NCBI RefSeq assembly: GCF_048771995.1 | Contig: NC_133037.1 | Coordinates: 2,113,001 to 2,177,000, forward strand | Source of the DNA: Taeniopygia guttata | Lineage: Eukaryota > Chordata > Aves > Passeriformes > Estrildidae | Direction: 5' to 3' | DNA length: 64,000 bases | Shown: piece by piece, positions 37,551 to 49,734 of the stretch | Position numbering within the stretch: the first letter of the stretch is position 1 | Layout of the letters: each line of letters begins with the position of its first letter | Made by a program: the position numbers and the translations under genes | The notes under the pieces: model-generated | Databases searched by the model: none | Seen by the model: only the letters and a program-made list of their open reading frames with translations | What the model was told of the DNA's origin: nothing

Positions 37551-37693
37551 GCGTCAGGTTTTCCAGCATGTAAAATTGTGGCTTTTGGGAAATGAAATCT
37601 ATGTTCTGTTCTGTTTCTCTGGGGAGAAAGTGAAAATGGATGTGTTTGGGATCTATGTGTGGGCAGGATTGAAAAAAAAGTTAATTCCTCAGG

Positions 37694-37762
37694 AATAATA
37701 CTAATACTAATACTAATACTAATACTAATACTAATACTGTTACTAATACTGTTACTAATATT
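37694..37762. repeat. ACTAAT hexanucleotide microsatellite
   Basis: About eleven ACTAAT-type units, with two ACTGTT variants near the right end (37735-37754). The serine/isoleucine repeats in the minus frame are artefacts. Confidence 0.95.
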
Positions 37763-38526
37763 CAAACCAACATAAATACTATGGGTGTGACCCCGTGGCT
37801 TCCCCTTATTTTCTATCCCATGGATGTGGAGGACATCAAGGACAACATTCCAAGGTCAAATCTGTGCCTGTGCTGCCTCACATCCCAATAAATGAATTTA
37901 TTTCATTTCAGTTTGTTCACCCACCTGACCATGCTCCTGATCCTGCTCAGGCTCAGGTTTAAACCTTATTTTTTTTTGGCAAAATCTGCCTGGATGCTGC
38001 TGGCTGAAGCCCCTGGAATGCCAGATTTGCAGATATCAGGAAGACAATCCAAAGGAAGATTTTGCTGATTGCCATGGTTTAATCATTCCAACCTGTGATG
38101 GATCCTGAAGGTGGGGATGCACTTTACTGCTTCCCCTGCCACTTCAAGGTTTTCATTTTATTGCTTTTCTCCTTCTAGAGGTGCCAGAGAGATCAGAGAG
38201 AGGAGAATTGCTGAGGGTTGATTTGGAATTTCTCTCAGGGATGTGGACAATGTGGAGATGAGTAATGCAGCTATTTCTGATGAAGGAAAATACATCCCAT
38301 AGACAGCGAGCAGCCAAACCCTTGATTCTTTCCATCAGGGCTCTGTGGGTGCACAGATCATTGAGTTTTTGATTTTAAACATCTTTTTTCAAGAGCTGTG
38401 AGCAGAACGAGGCCAAATCCTTGGATGACATGCACAGTCCTCTGTGGTTGAGCTCCTCTGTAAATGACAAATGAGTCACATCATTTTGACTAATTGATCT
38501 TGTCTTGTGTGTTTGTTTGTTAACAG

Positions 38527-38615
38527 GAAACCACTGACTGCTGTTCCCAGTTTGCTTTTGTATGGAAATGAAGCTTGCAAGGGGTTACCAGCCAGGCTCC
38601 TGTGGAACTGGGATG
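38527..38615 (+). other. Splice-like open segment (candidate exon, weak)
   Basis: Preceded by a good acceptor (pyrimidine/TG-rich tract ending TTTGTTTGTTAACAG at 38526) and followed by ATG|GTGAGG. Only one of three frames is open through the 89 bp; it starts with the third base of a codon and leaves one base over. The peptide (KPLTAVPSLLL... to ...LLWNWDG) has no domain I recognise. Such combinations arise by chance every few kilobases. Confidence 0.12.
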
Positions 38616-38944
38616 GTGAGGGATCACCAGGAATTTTCAGGTGGATTTGTGCTCATGCAATGGAAACAAAAATATATATTTATTTTATTTTTTTGTAATA
38701 GCAGGCTGAACCATGGCTTGTTCCTAGCAGTTAGGGTTAGCAGAGAAAAGAAAACTGTGGACATGGTAATATTTCCAAGGTTTTGGACTATGTTTAGAGC
38801 CTTCACCTTTAGCCACCTGCAGCACTGCCCCTGACTTAGGAGCTGGTTGTTAGAAACTCATTTTTCGACCTCTATCAGCATTTTTCCAACTTCTAAAATC
38901 TAGGAACAAATTTTTTTCTTCCCGAATTAAAACTGGTGGGTCTC

Positions 38945-39298
38945 CAGTGGCCTAATGGGTGCCCAGAGAAGAGCAATGGAGCTGGGGAAGGGTCTGGAGC
39001 CCCAGGAGGGGCTGAGAGAGCTGGGAGGGGGCTCAGCCTGGAGAAAAGGAGGCTCAGGGGACCCTTCTGGCTCTGCACAGCTCCTGCCAGGAGGGTGGGT
39101 CAGGCTCTGCTCCCAGGGAACAAGGATGGGATGGGAATAAATGACATCAGGTCATGCCAGGATCACCATCCCTGGGGGTGTTTAAAAAACATGCCACTTC
39201 AAAATATGGTTTAGTGGGCATTGGGGTATTGGCCAAATCTTGTTTTAATGATCTTGGGGTCTTATCCAGCCCTGGTGATCCTGTGATTCTGTGATCCT
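38945..39298 (+). mobile_element. CR1 LINE 3' fragment, internally deleted
   Basis: GGTGCCCAGAGAAGAGCAAT, GAGCTGGGGAAGGGTCTGGA, GAGAAAAGGAGGCTCAGGGG, CACCATCCCTGGGGGTGTTT, AATATGGTTTAGTGGGCATT and terminal GTGATTCTGTGATCCTG give a plus-strand CR1 of a different subfamily from most copies here. The part between about 39140 and 39160 replaces a longer stretch of the expected ORF2 end, so there is an internal deletion. Confidence 0.92.
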
Positions 39299-40577
39299 GT
39301 TGCTGCAGTGCTGCTACAGCACAGAAATGCCTCCCAGCTTTATTTTCCCACTGAGCTGCAGCAGTTCTGCTCCTCTTGGTGTCAAACCCATCCTCAGAAA
39401 TGGGAGAAGAAAGCAAATACTCAGCTCCACTTGTCTGTATTTCTAAGGGGGAAGTGACATTTCATAAATGCTCATCTATGCTGCTCTCAACATCCAATTT
39501 TCTATATTGGATTCATTTCTCAAATCTACTTACTTTAGGGGCTGAAATGTTAATCTAACAACTCCTGCAGTTTTACAAGCAGCGTGTGGCTTTTTCTTTT
39601 CATCTGACAGTTGCATTTAATTGACCCTACAGCTTTAGGGCATTGAGACAACCATTATTCCATTAGAACACTTCCACACAGTAATAAATAATTCCACGCA
39701 TGATAACTCTTGAAAGGAAACAACCTGCACATGGTATGGCTGGGATGTGCTGTTAGGAAAATCTGTCTGTGGGCACTGCAGGAAATGTGTTCCCAGAGGC
39801 CAGAAATCAACTGTGCAGCAAAACTGAGCTGCTCCTCACGCTGCTGTGCTGCTTCCCTTTTTGACCTCTGCACTGGAACTGCCAGAGAAAAATTCCAGTT
39901 GGTGACAGCTCTGGTAGATTTGAGCATTTGCAATTCTGGAGCCAGCCCCGGCTCTGTTCAGTGCACCACTGAGCACTTGTCAGTTGTTAATCAGCCAAAG
40001 TCAATTAGTGCTCTCACTCTGCATTTGCTCAGGGTATGACAGCCCTGAGTGGCTCTGTGGGACTACAAACAGCTGAGAAAGGGGAAGAAGATTTTTCTAG
40101 AAATTCCTTGGTTCTGCACGACAAACTCAGGACGTTTCTGCAAATTTTGGCTGAAGTTTGTAAACTTTTGAAAGTTTTAAGTTTGAGCCAGTCCCAATAC
40201 ACCATTTTATTTAGAATTCTAAAGCTTCTGGCCACCAAAACAGAGTAGTTGGTTTGTCCTAGGGATGGTCACCTGGAGATTTTCCCTCAGAGGAACCTCC
40301 TGGATGAGGGATCGCCCAGCAGGGGAGGGTGGGGTCACCCCAGTGCCACACCTTTGTCTCAACAGGATTTTTGTGTGGCTATCTGTTGCAGCCAGCATTG
40401 TTTGTGTCCAGTGACTACTGGGCAATAAATGGCCAGGGACTCCAAAGGGACATGAAGAGACTCAAAAATTATGGATAATGTATAATAATGGCAAGAAATT
40501 CCTCCTTTTTGTAAGAAAAATAAATGCTGTGCAGGGAAGTGCAGGGTGAACTTTTCAGAGCTCTTGGCTCTGAGCCC
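39299..40577. other. Single-copy DNA
   Basis: No recognised element. ORFs up to 109 codons without domains. Confidence 0.35.
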
Positions 40578-40640
40578 AAGGTTGGATTTGAGACCTCCTG
40601 AGGCCTCATCCAGCCTCACTTATTCTGTGCTCCCAAGAAA
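40578..40640 (+). mobile_element. Degraded CR1 LINE 3' end
   Basis: AGGTTGGATTTGAGACCTCC, TGAGGCCTCATCCAGCCTCA and TTATTCTGTGCTCC resemble the last 60 bp of an older CR1 subfamily with a GACCTCCTGAGGTCCC-type end. The match is short. Confidence 0.6.
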
Positions 40641-41765
40641 GAGGCAAAAGAAGGACAATTCATGATTTGCAAAACTCTAAGAAGCTCTGAGAAGAACACT
40701 GTGTTGACTCTTCAAGAAAATGCAAATTGCTGTGATTCATTTCAAGTCTTCCCTTCCAGACCAAGCAGCATACAGCTCAAACCAATTAACTTCATTCCTT
40801 CAGAATTTTAAGACATGAGCTTTCACGTTAAAAAAAAAAAAAAAAAATTGGTTAAAAGCTTTAATTTAGTTCACCTCTTTTCTCCCAGGAGAGGCATTCC
40901 ACAGAGCACTGAATTATGGATGCACATGGACAAGGGGGATTCATTAACTGAGTGAAGTATGGGGACTTTCCTCTGTTTTGTTGACACTTCCTTTCATATG
41001 GAAAATCCAAGTGCCAAGTGCTCATCTATTCATGTTGTGGCACCCCTTGTAAAAGTCGATATGTCACTATTTTCTGTGTGTCAGCCCAGACTGATGGCAG
41101 AGCTGACTTTCAAGACAGGTCAGGAAGGCACCGGGAAAAAAAGCAACAACCTTTGCTGAAGCAGAGTGATGCTAAATGTCACGGAACAAAGATTTAGCTG
41201 CAAATTTTGAGAGCTGACATGCAAAACGTGCCACTGTGGAGTGCAGGGGCTTGTTTAAATCCTAACAAAATCTGCAGTGTTATACCCAGATACCTCATTG
41301 CTTCCTCATTCCCTTCCAAAGCTTCAATCCATCTTTGAAGGACTGAGATCTCTTTGCAGCTCAGCACGGTGGAGTTGTGCAGCTCTTGTTCAGCCTTCCC
41401 CAGCAGCTGGAAGTGCATCCACCCACATCCATTTCAGGATATTGTCTCCTTTCCCATTAGCCCATTCCTCCCAGTGGATTCAGACTAAAAGTTTGGCTCC
41501 AAACTGCTTTTGGCTACCCAGAGCATCATTAGAGCAGCTCGAGCAGAGGGCAGGGGCTGGGAATTCTATGCTGGCATCAGCCCCATTTCCAATCCCCATC
41601 TCCTGCTAGTTTTAAAAACTCATGCCTTACCATAATGCTGCAAAACACTGCAAAAATCCATCCTCTCCCTTGCCTTCAGCACACCAGAATCTGAGAGCTG
41701 AGCCTTATTTACACAAGCAATTGTCATCAGAGCGAGCTGTCCTCCCTGCAGGGAACGGGATGCAG
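40641..41765. other. Single-copy DNA
   Basis: An 18-base A run lies at 40830-40847. No element or exon recognised. Confidence 0.35.
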
Positions 41766-41935
41766 GGATTGGGAACCAGAGATCTCTGCCTGGCCCTTTC
41801 CAGAGGTCACTGGGATTGATGGATTTGGAACCAGAGATCTCTGCCTGGCCCTCTCCAGAGATCACAGGGATTGATGGATTTGGAACCAGAGATCTCTGCT
41901 TGGGACTGATGGATTTGGGAGCCAGGGGATCTGCC
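41766..41935. repeat. 55-bp tandem repeat, about three copies
   Basis: GGAACCAGAGATCTCTGC begins at 41772, 41827 and 41882, spaced exactly 55 bp. The third unit is shortened and runs into a variant (GGGAGCCAGGGGATCTGCC). Confidence 0.92.
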
Positions 41936-42290
41936 TGGGCACAGTTTCAGACCTGACTTTTGTCTGCTCTTGCCTGTGACCTCTATTGTGATGCCCATAT
42001 TGTTATTTCAGTGCTGCAAATCAAAGGCAAGCGCAGCCTAGAAATACTTGAGCAGAAAAAAATGAGCTTTAATAACTTGGTCTTACCTTTGCATTTCAAA
42101 GGACCTGTCACATCACTCAAAGAGCCACATGTTTTTAGTGATAATGCCACCTATACCAGAGACAGCATTCTATTCACACCAAAAGTTATTGATTTTTTAA
42201 ACTGAATTGCAGTGAAAATAGAGGTGAACAAGATGCTCTCCAAGCCAGTGATATGCTGTAGAATATGTCATTTGGAGGTCACTTGATTTT

Positions 42291-42301
42291 TTAAATATAT
42301 A

Positions 42302-42335
<34 letters not shown>

Positions 42336-42338
42336 AAT
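42291..42338. repeat. TA-rich microsatellite
   Basis: Alternating TA and TAAA units for about 48 bp. Confidence 0.93.
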
Positions 42339-42900
42339 CTCTATAAAATGTGTACAGCCAAGCTTGGAAGTGGCAGAGCAGCTTTGTCACCTGGGTGTCA
42401 TTAGTTCCTGAAGTTTTCCTGTATGTTAATGTAGGATTCTATGAGATCTTACTTATAGGATTACTAAATAATTCCTAACAATATTCTGTAATTCCCAGTT
42501 CCATGCTGCACCTTATTGGGAAAATACGAAAAAACAAAACCAACCATTTAAAAAATAAAGATTCCACTTTTAACTTCTTCCAGTGTTGCATTCCTAGGGA
42601 ACTTGAATCTTACATCCAACATTTTAAGAACTTTGATCAGCACAACAACATCTGTGAGATTCTCTGGAACTGGAGGATAATTTCTAGTTGCAACTTGGTT
42701 TTTAATATACAACAGATTGAATAATTGTGAGTGACAGCCATAATTATTTAAACTATTGCACTGTGTAGCCCCACCTCCCCTTTAATGGTTCAGGGAAGAA
42801 TATATGTATCAGATTAGCATAAATTTAATTTATTGTCTCATAGAAAATGCAAATCAAGAAGGCAAAACTTTAAATAGCGTTCATTTAGTTTTTCATGCAG

Positions 42901-42977
42901 GACAAGGATTCTTACTGAGGGTGAGGCAGAAACAAATCAGCATAAACTCTGTGAGTAATTTGAATTTATCTGTGAAG
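42901..42977 (+). other. Splice-like open segment (candidate exon, weak)
   Basis: Bounded by TTTAGTTTTTCATGCAG| and a full-consensus donor GAAG|GTAAGTG. Only one of three frames is open through the 77 bp; it needs one base from upstream and ends on a codon boundary. The peptide runs QGFLLRVRQKQISINSVSN and continues LNLSVK. No domain recognised. The donor is the best I saw in the window, but there is no expression or conservation evidence. Confidence 0.15.
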
Positions 42978-43512
42978 GTAAGTGCTGAGTGCCTTTATGG
43001 TCTGCCTGATGCTCTTTTGGGAATCCTGAATTTCTTGTTCTTTCTCTACCAGTTTTCTTTAATCTGCTGGGATTCATCCCCCCTCAAATTCTTTGCCAAA
43101 ACCCCTTTTTTATTTTTATTTGAATTTATTTTGAGGTCAGCTCTTCAGCAACACCAGCGAGCTCCAACTGAGGGTGAGAATTCCCCAAATATTTTCAATC
43201 CAAGGCCAAGATTTATCTCTGCTCTGACTCTGGCACTTAATTCTCAGTGGAATATCCATTTCCTTGCTAGGGATGCTTAACCCAGAGCAGTTACCAGGAA
43301 CAGGGGGGTCAGCAGCCAGACCAACATCTCAACATCCCCACTCAAACCACCCTGGGAGATGCTGCTCTCCTGCACACAAAACCTCCCCTCAGAGCCTTTT
43401 TTTCTGGCAAGTCTGGGAAAATAAACAGGCTTTGAAGTACACCCTAAAATCCTCTCCAAACTGCAAGTCAAGTGCGACTTTCTACAGCATGACAAGATTT
43501 TAACATGATTCC

Positions 43513-43538
43513 TATATTTATATATATATATATATATT
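43513..43538. repeat. TA dinucleotide microsatellite
   Basis: A run of about twelve TA units with one TTT interruption. Confidence 0.93.
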
Positions 43539-44125
43539 TTAAGTCAGAGTTCCTTATTTTATCATAGGATTCAAGAAACAAAGGTCTCCTGCCTTTGATT
43601 TCCTGAGAGAAAACATTTTACAGATGCCTCAGGAGAGTTCTGAGGGTTGTTTAAAGTCATCTGCTGTTTTTAAAGATGGAAGTTCAAGGGAAATGATTTC
43701 AAAGGAGCTCAGAGGAGAGAAGCTGAATTTGGCACATCTTCTCATTTGTGTATTCCTTAGCTCTGGTTTGAAGGAAGGAAAAGTCTCGTTATTTTGTAGA
43801 GACAGAAGAACTGAAATTGCCAACAAAATAAATCAACTCTGAAGAAAAGAAGATTTTTTTCCCATCATCTAGATGTAGATCCCACCCAAATGGAATTGTG
43901 AGCAGAAGTAAAAGGAGGAATGCAGTGGTTGATCCTCTGCAGCATCATCAACTCTTCATTAAAGATGCAATTCAAGGAGAGGCATTGGAATAAAATCCCT
44001 TGGGGAAGCATCAAACAAGGCTGAAATGTTTATGGAAAACAGTGCAAAAGTGATATATTTTTGATTTTCTCAGCAGTTTGTACATTCCAATCTGTGTTCA
44101 AAACACTCTTATTATTATTTCCCCT

Positions 44126-44128
<3 letters not shown>

Positions 44129-44164
<36 letters not shown>
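44129..44164. repeat. 36-base T homopolymer
   Basis: Uninterrupted T run after CCCCTCCC. On the minus strand this is a poly(A), but there is no AATAAA or recognisable retrocopy beside it. Confidence 0.95.
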
Positions 44165-44165
<1 letters not shown>

Positions 44166-46479
44166 AAGGTGATGGGAATGGCTGATAACATCTGGGAGAT
44201 TTTCTAGAATTGGGGGATAAATTCTGCTCGTAATTTGTTTTTTCTAACACACTGATAACATTTCTGGAACAGAAGAAGTGGGAAAGAGCATCCTGCAATC
44301 CTGCAATCCCTTTCCCCAGGAATCACTTGACCTTTGGAGCAGACCCTGTTTGAGAGGATGCTTCTCTTCAGGGTTCTGTTTGGAAACAAATACTGCACAA
44401 AAGTTCCTGAAAAATGTTTTTTAATTCACCTGCAGTGAGAGCAAGAGACTTTATAAACAGCCTGCAAGAAGCCTTGCTGATGATCTCTGCTTAGAACATC
44501 ATCTTGAATTGGTGTATCACATTGTACTGGCAAAAATAAGAAAAATATTAGGTTAATTAAAATAAGTGGATTGCTAAATCGAATTGATAAATGGATTGAT
44601 AAATTGAAAAACTGGTGTGTTTACAGCTCCCTCATCTGTGGCACCTCCTGAACTGCTCACCACATGACACAACCATTTCAGAGAGGGGGAAGTGATTATG
44701 TTATCTCATTTAGAGCACAGTGGCATCACGGGAAGGTGGATTATCAGCCAAAATGGTGTCTCAGCTTCATTCCTGAGAAAGAAGAATTCTAGAGATGATT
44801 TTTCCATCAGATCTAATATCTGCTGCTCACAGGAAGCAGCTGTATTTTCTGCCTGAGCATAGTTAATTTTTTTCAGTCTTGGCCATAGAGTCTTGATTGC
44901 CATAGAAATATCTTTGTTATTCTATTACCTATAAGGCTAAAATAGTCTCTTAATTTCATTTATTTGTATCTTCATTTAGCTCCACATTTTTCTCCAGTTT
45001 ATTTAGGGCTCAGTGACTTCAGAATCCTCTCCAGAGCAGTCAAGGCAAGGGTTTGACAGCTCATTTCAGACCTCTCTAAGCCAATCTTCTCCAGCCTGCA
45101 CATCAGGTACCTCTTGTCCAACAGCCTGGATCAAGCCAGACCCTCTTTGAATTAAATTATTAAAGACACCAAGGGCATGAAGCACCTTTGACAAAAATTT
45201 GTGCAATTTATGATGATGATGATCATAAATACAATTTAAGAATTCCATTTTTTCAAAGATCATTCTATTGAATTTTATCAGCAGAACAGTGTCCAAGGAG
45301 TGTTTTTGCTTAGAGTCCTCACCCATTGCTTTCCTGAGCCATCTTGCACTTGATATTTGATCAATATTATGAGAAACCTGATCTGGTTGTCATTGAAACC
45401 ATGGAAAAACTTTTTTTTTAAATTTTTTTTTCCCTTTTTTCAGACTGGAAACACGGTCAGGCTCTGATGTTTGTCTTTTAATTAACAAGAGAGTTTAGAG
45501 ATGAGTCTGTATGTGGCTTTATTTGATGTGGTGGTGCCTTTCCTGGGGCTCTCACAGCCACATTTCCAACCCCTTTCCATGTGGGCCAGGAAGCAAAGCA
45601 AGAGAAGGATCAAACAGCTCTGAAGATGTCCCCAAAACAACGAAAAGTACAACTAATTAAATTACTTTATGGCAGAGTTTAATCTTTTCAAATGATCTGA
45701 GGTTTGTTTTCCATCTCTGTCCCTGGTGACTTCTCAGCTATTCGACATCAGTGAATCCTTTGTCCTTGCTGTTCCCCAGATTGAATAAAACCCTGGTGAA
45801 AATGTCTAACCCTGACTTTCATAATCCACTTTTGCAGATTAATATCCAAACTGAGCTCTGCTTTCTGTCCAGCCTGCCTGGCATTCTCTCTGCTGCTTTC
45901 AGTACATCTTCAAATAACCACTGGTCCCAAAGAAAGGATTAATCTGTCATTTCTTATTTAAATCCTTTATCAATAAATATTTGAAATTAAGACAAATGTG
46001 ATAAATAAGGGGTTTAACAACGGAGTTTTAGTGTTCTTTCCCTTTTGAGTTGGGTTTGGCCTTTTGCTTTCTGAAGTCTTTGGAGATTATTCAGTTCCTC
46101 TTGCAGTCTTTTAATCTCTTCTATATGAAATATTTAAACGTTCAACATGTAATAATTACGAATAAGATCAAGATTGGATCTTAGAGCTACCTTAGGTAAA
46201 TTCTTTAATTTCAGCTAGCGATGGCCTGAGAGCATTCAAGTTACAAAATCCACATTCTCCTGTGTCCTTTAAGGCAATATTGTCTCTGCCTCTCTTATTG
46301 CAGTGTTCTCATTATGTTTCAGACTTGCTGACTGAAAGAACCAAATTCCACCTGCTTGATTTGCCTATAAAAACTGATTCCTTAATTTGTTTTTTTTGAG
46401 ATCTGTGTTTAGGAGTGACCTGAGGTCTTTGGGTTTCTGAGTCAAGTTCTAACTGGTTTGTGGAAGGGCACAGAAAATT

Positions 46480-46501
46480 CCTTCCTTCCTTCCTTCCTTC
46501 C
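46480..46501. repeat. CCTT microsatellite
   Basis: Five CCTT units in a row within a pyrimidine-rich patch. Confidence 0.9.
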
Positions 46502-46820
46502 CACATCATTATTCCAAGATAAAACTCCTTTAATTCTCCTTTTTATCTCCTGAGAACTTTTTACAGGTGAGACGTGTGGATTGCTCCTCCAGCAGGAGCC
46601 TTCCCCATTCCAGCTCCGGGGCAGAAACACATTGTTGAATTTACAGAGAGTTTTATTTCCTCCTTTACCTTCATTTCCATTTGGGGATGTAAAAACAGCC
46701 AATATCTTCATTTTGTTCATGCCAATTTCTGCTCTATGTAGGGCAAATTCTTCCTGGTTTTGTGGCTTCATTTGAAATCGCAGCCAAATTCTGCTGTTTG
46801 ATCTTTTTTTGATCAATAAG

Positions 46821-46949
46821 ACAGCAGCTGTGGTGATCCCCTCTCTGTTCCTTATCATGTGCTGTTTGATATTTGTAATTATGTGGCTTTGCTGCAGAAA
46901 ATGTGATGGACAAGGCACATTCAGAGCACCAACCACCAAAATGGGGTAA
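46821..46949 (+). other. Splice-like terminal segment with a membrane-span-like frame (weak)
   Basis: After TTTTTTTGATCAATAAG| the frame runs from ACA 46821 to TAA 46947-46949. It encodes a hydrophobic stretch of about 22 residues (VVIPSLFLIMCCLIFVIM followed by WLCC), then RKCDG and a short polar tail ending TTKMG. That is the layout of a single-pass membrane protein's C-terminus with a basic stop-transfer. The frame upstream has a stop at about 46770, so an exon start near here would be required. It could equally be chance, since T-rich DNA often encodes hydrophobic runs. No family recognised. Confidence 0.15.
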
Positions 46950-47300
46950 GGGGAACCTCCTGCAAAGCACTCCCTGTTCTGCTGGGGGGGTCGCTCTTCC
47001 TTTGCCCAAAAAGCAGGGGAAAAAATAGGGAAAAAATGTCTGAAAGTTTCCTTTTTCCCTTTTTTTTGGTAAACTTAGTTTCTCCCTGCCTGGCAGGAGG
47101 CAGAAGCAGCTAATGTCTCCCTGCTGAAAGCATTAACTGATTGCATTGTTGCCTGAGCACAGCAGCTGTCCTTATACATTTAGACTCCCAGTGACAACAA
47201 AATTAAGGCAGCCTCCCCTTCTGTCAGGCAATAAAATGATTTTCTCAACTTCTTTATTTCTTCTGAGAACTTCTTAGTGCCTGCCTTTCTCTGGCTGCAG

Positions 47301-47414
47301 CGAGATGCTCCATCTGAACTGATCAGAACCAAGGAGACCTTTTACTCATTGCCTGCCAGAAAGGAATTCCAGAGTGCCCTGAGGGCTGATTTCCTCCACT
47401 TTTCCATTTGCTTG
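47301..47414 (+). other. Splice-like open segment (candidate exon, weak)
   Basis: Follows a long pyrimidine-rich tract (TGCCTTTCTCTGGCTGCAG|) and ends before GTAGGT. The 114 bp are exactly 38 open codons, phase 0 at both ends, beginning RDAPSELIRTKETFYSLPAR. It has no domain, and it lies downstream of the stop of the 46821 frame, so it would belong to a different transcript. Confidence 0.1.
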
Positions 47415-49734
47415 GTAGGTGTGGGTGGGTGTTTAATCTCATTTGTGCCAGCAGTGCTCTGCTCAGTAATTGCCCGTGGCTTTCTGGTGTCTGATGAGAT
47501 GGATCTTGCTGTGACACCCATGGAAAAGCACAGCTCTCTGCTGGGTGCTCCTGCAGGGGAGCTCTTTCACTTTGGGCTCTGGAAGGCTCCTAAAGCTTTC
47601 TGCGGGATGATAATGTGAGATATCCAGAAATGGCTGGCAGGCTATGTGTGCCAGGGCGAGTTGGAGCCAAAGGCCACCTGCTCCTGCTCTCCAAAAGGAA
47701 TCAGAGAGGGATCACCTGCCTTTGGAAGTTCTGCTGATGTCCTGCCGCTGCTCTGGGCTCTGCCAGACCCCACCTGATCCCTCAGGTTTGGGTTTTCTGT
47801 CAGATCTCCTTCTGGCAGCAGTGCCCGTGCTCTCAGGGAGGCAGAGCAGGCCGGGCTTGGGTTTGTAAATCATCTCCAGCATCCCACATTCCTTCCCAAC
47901 AATTTTCTACCCCTGGTTTGCAGGGCTCACTCTGACTCACCCATCAATTTGGGCTTTCTTTTTTCATTCTGCCCTTTTTTTTCGTGACAGTGATGTGACA
48001 ACAAGGCCACCCACAAGAGACAGGGGGAAGTCCCACAAAGTTTCCCCTGCCAGGATTTTAGGATGACATGGAAGCAGAACTGAGTAAGAAAATAATTTTA
48101 AACTTGATCTTTTCTTCTCTCAGTGACCTATTTTGGGTTCTCCTCCTCCAGCAGCCAACCCACCTGCAAGGAGAGCATTGGAGGAGTCTCACTGCTGCTG
48201 AGTTGCTGATTCCTGTAGTGAGGGGAACCTCTGCATTCTCAGCTGCTGATATTATGCATATTTTAACTTAAATATGCATTGTATTCAATGGGAAAATCAC
48301 CTTTCAGTATTTTAATAACTTGTTTTTCCCACGTGTGATTGTGTCTCTTTACTAGCAGGTGCCAGTTCCAACTCAAAAAACACCAAGTCTGCTATAACTT
48401 ATAAACTCCAGGGGAAAAACCCCATAGCACCAGGCTGCATCATTCAAATTTGCCACAGCAGGATCCTTCACCTATTTTCAGAAACATTTAGTTTTATTTT
48501 TTCCTCTCCATCTGACCCTTGCAGCTCAGCATTGGTAATTAGCCCCCTGCTTCTCCCGTAGCTACTAAAAACCAGGGAAAAATAAATGTTTCCATTTGAA
48601 ACCATTATTGCAAAGGCATTGCTGTGGAACACTGGAGACTCACTGCTCATGTAAGGGAGATTTTCATAAAATGACACTCAGGCATTTGGGGGTTAGCCTT
48701 CAGAATTAAGAACAGTATATTTTCTTTTCTTTTCTCTTTTTTTTTTTAATGAAAACTTGAGGCAGTGCCATTTCTGTGCTTCAGACTCTGAACTCAGCTG
48801 TTAAAATCTCAGCTTGAGGTGCTTTCATCCTAAAAATCCCTAATAGAAACATCTCCAATTTAAAATAATAAAAATTACTATCAGTGTAAGCAATGGAAAA
48901 GTCTTTGGGAACATCATCTCTTCTCCAATGGTACCCAAAGGAAATGATGCTTATATGGAAGAATGGTCAAGCAATGATTTTCTTTTTTTAAATTGGTACT
49001 GCAGGAGATCTGCAAAACAATTTCCCATCACACGTGGTCCTAACAGTGCTTGGAGATTTTTGTAGCAGCTCCCTCCCAAAATATCCTTCCAATTATTCCA
49101 ATTGTCCCTCTCAGATCAAACTCAAAGGATGCAGGAAAAGGTTGGATCAGCTGCTCAGAGCCTTTTGCAGACAGATACAATCAAGCTGACATTTCATTTT
49201 ATCATTAAATATCCAAATCAAACCAGACTTTACCAAAGCCTCATGGGGAAGTATTTCACCTTGCGTGCTCTGAATCTGCCACTCTGCCTCTTGTTCAGTC
49301 TATGGATTTAAATTTAAATCCTATTTTCTTCCTTCTGCAAGGGACATATTAGAACAGATGTTATTGACTGAGATCCTGATCCTACAATGACACTGTGGCA
49401 AACTCATCCAATTTTCTTATGAAATTTGATGGTTTTCTTTAAGCTCCAGCTGCTTGTATCAACCACTTGTTTAAGGAGCTCAGCCTTTCATCCATTTCAA
49501 GGAGATTCCTGACACTGAAGGTTTAAAAAGCCCACATGTCCAAACATTAAAATTATTACCTGTTTTGGGTAGTAATTGTGATTTTTTAATGCTTTCACCC
49601 AGAAATAAAGGGGTGAAATAAAAATAAAGTGAGGTGTGTGCTGGATGGGGCTGAGGAGGAGCAGAACAGCCCCGACAGCCACAGATGGGTGTTAATTCCT
49701 GGAGGAGACTGAAAAAACAACCAGAAATCAGGAT

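Larger units (their letters stand above)
34304..38944. other. Mostly single-copy DNA
   Basis: Contains a 20-bp duplication (35606), a 23-base A run (37528) and an ACTAAT hexamer microsatellite (37694). A 131-codon plus ORF at 35123-35518 is proline/serine-rich without a domain. 36780-36970 is repeat-free AT-rich sequence that could be conserved non-coding DNA. A splice-like segment is listed separately at 38527-38615. Confidence 0.35.
41936..49734. other. Long, mostly single-copy AT-rich stretch
   Basis: Nearly 8 kb with no CR1 or LTR that I recognise, only AT and T-run microsatellites and the CCTT run at 46480. Three splice-like open segments are listed separately (42901, 46821, 47301). A 165-codon minus ORF (46442-46939) overlaps the 46821 segment on the other strand and has no domain. 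Confidence 0.35.

Noticed and set aside
45010..45135. CR1-like text (CCAATCTTCTCCAGCCTGCAC)
   Set aside because: Only one short block matches; the flanks do not follow any CR1 order I know.
46442..46939. 165-codon minus-strand ORF
   Set aside because: No domain; it overlaps the splice-like plus-strand segment and includes lysine/asparagine-rich text from AT-rich DNA.
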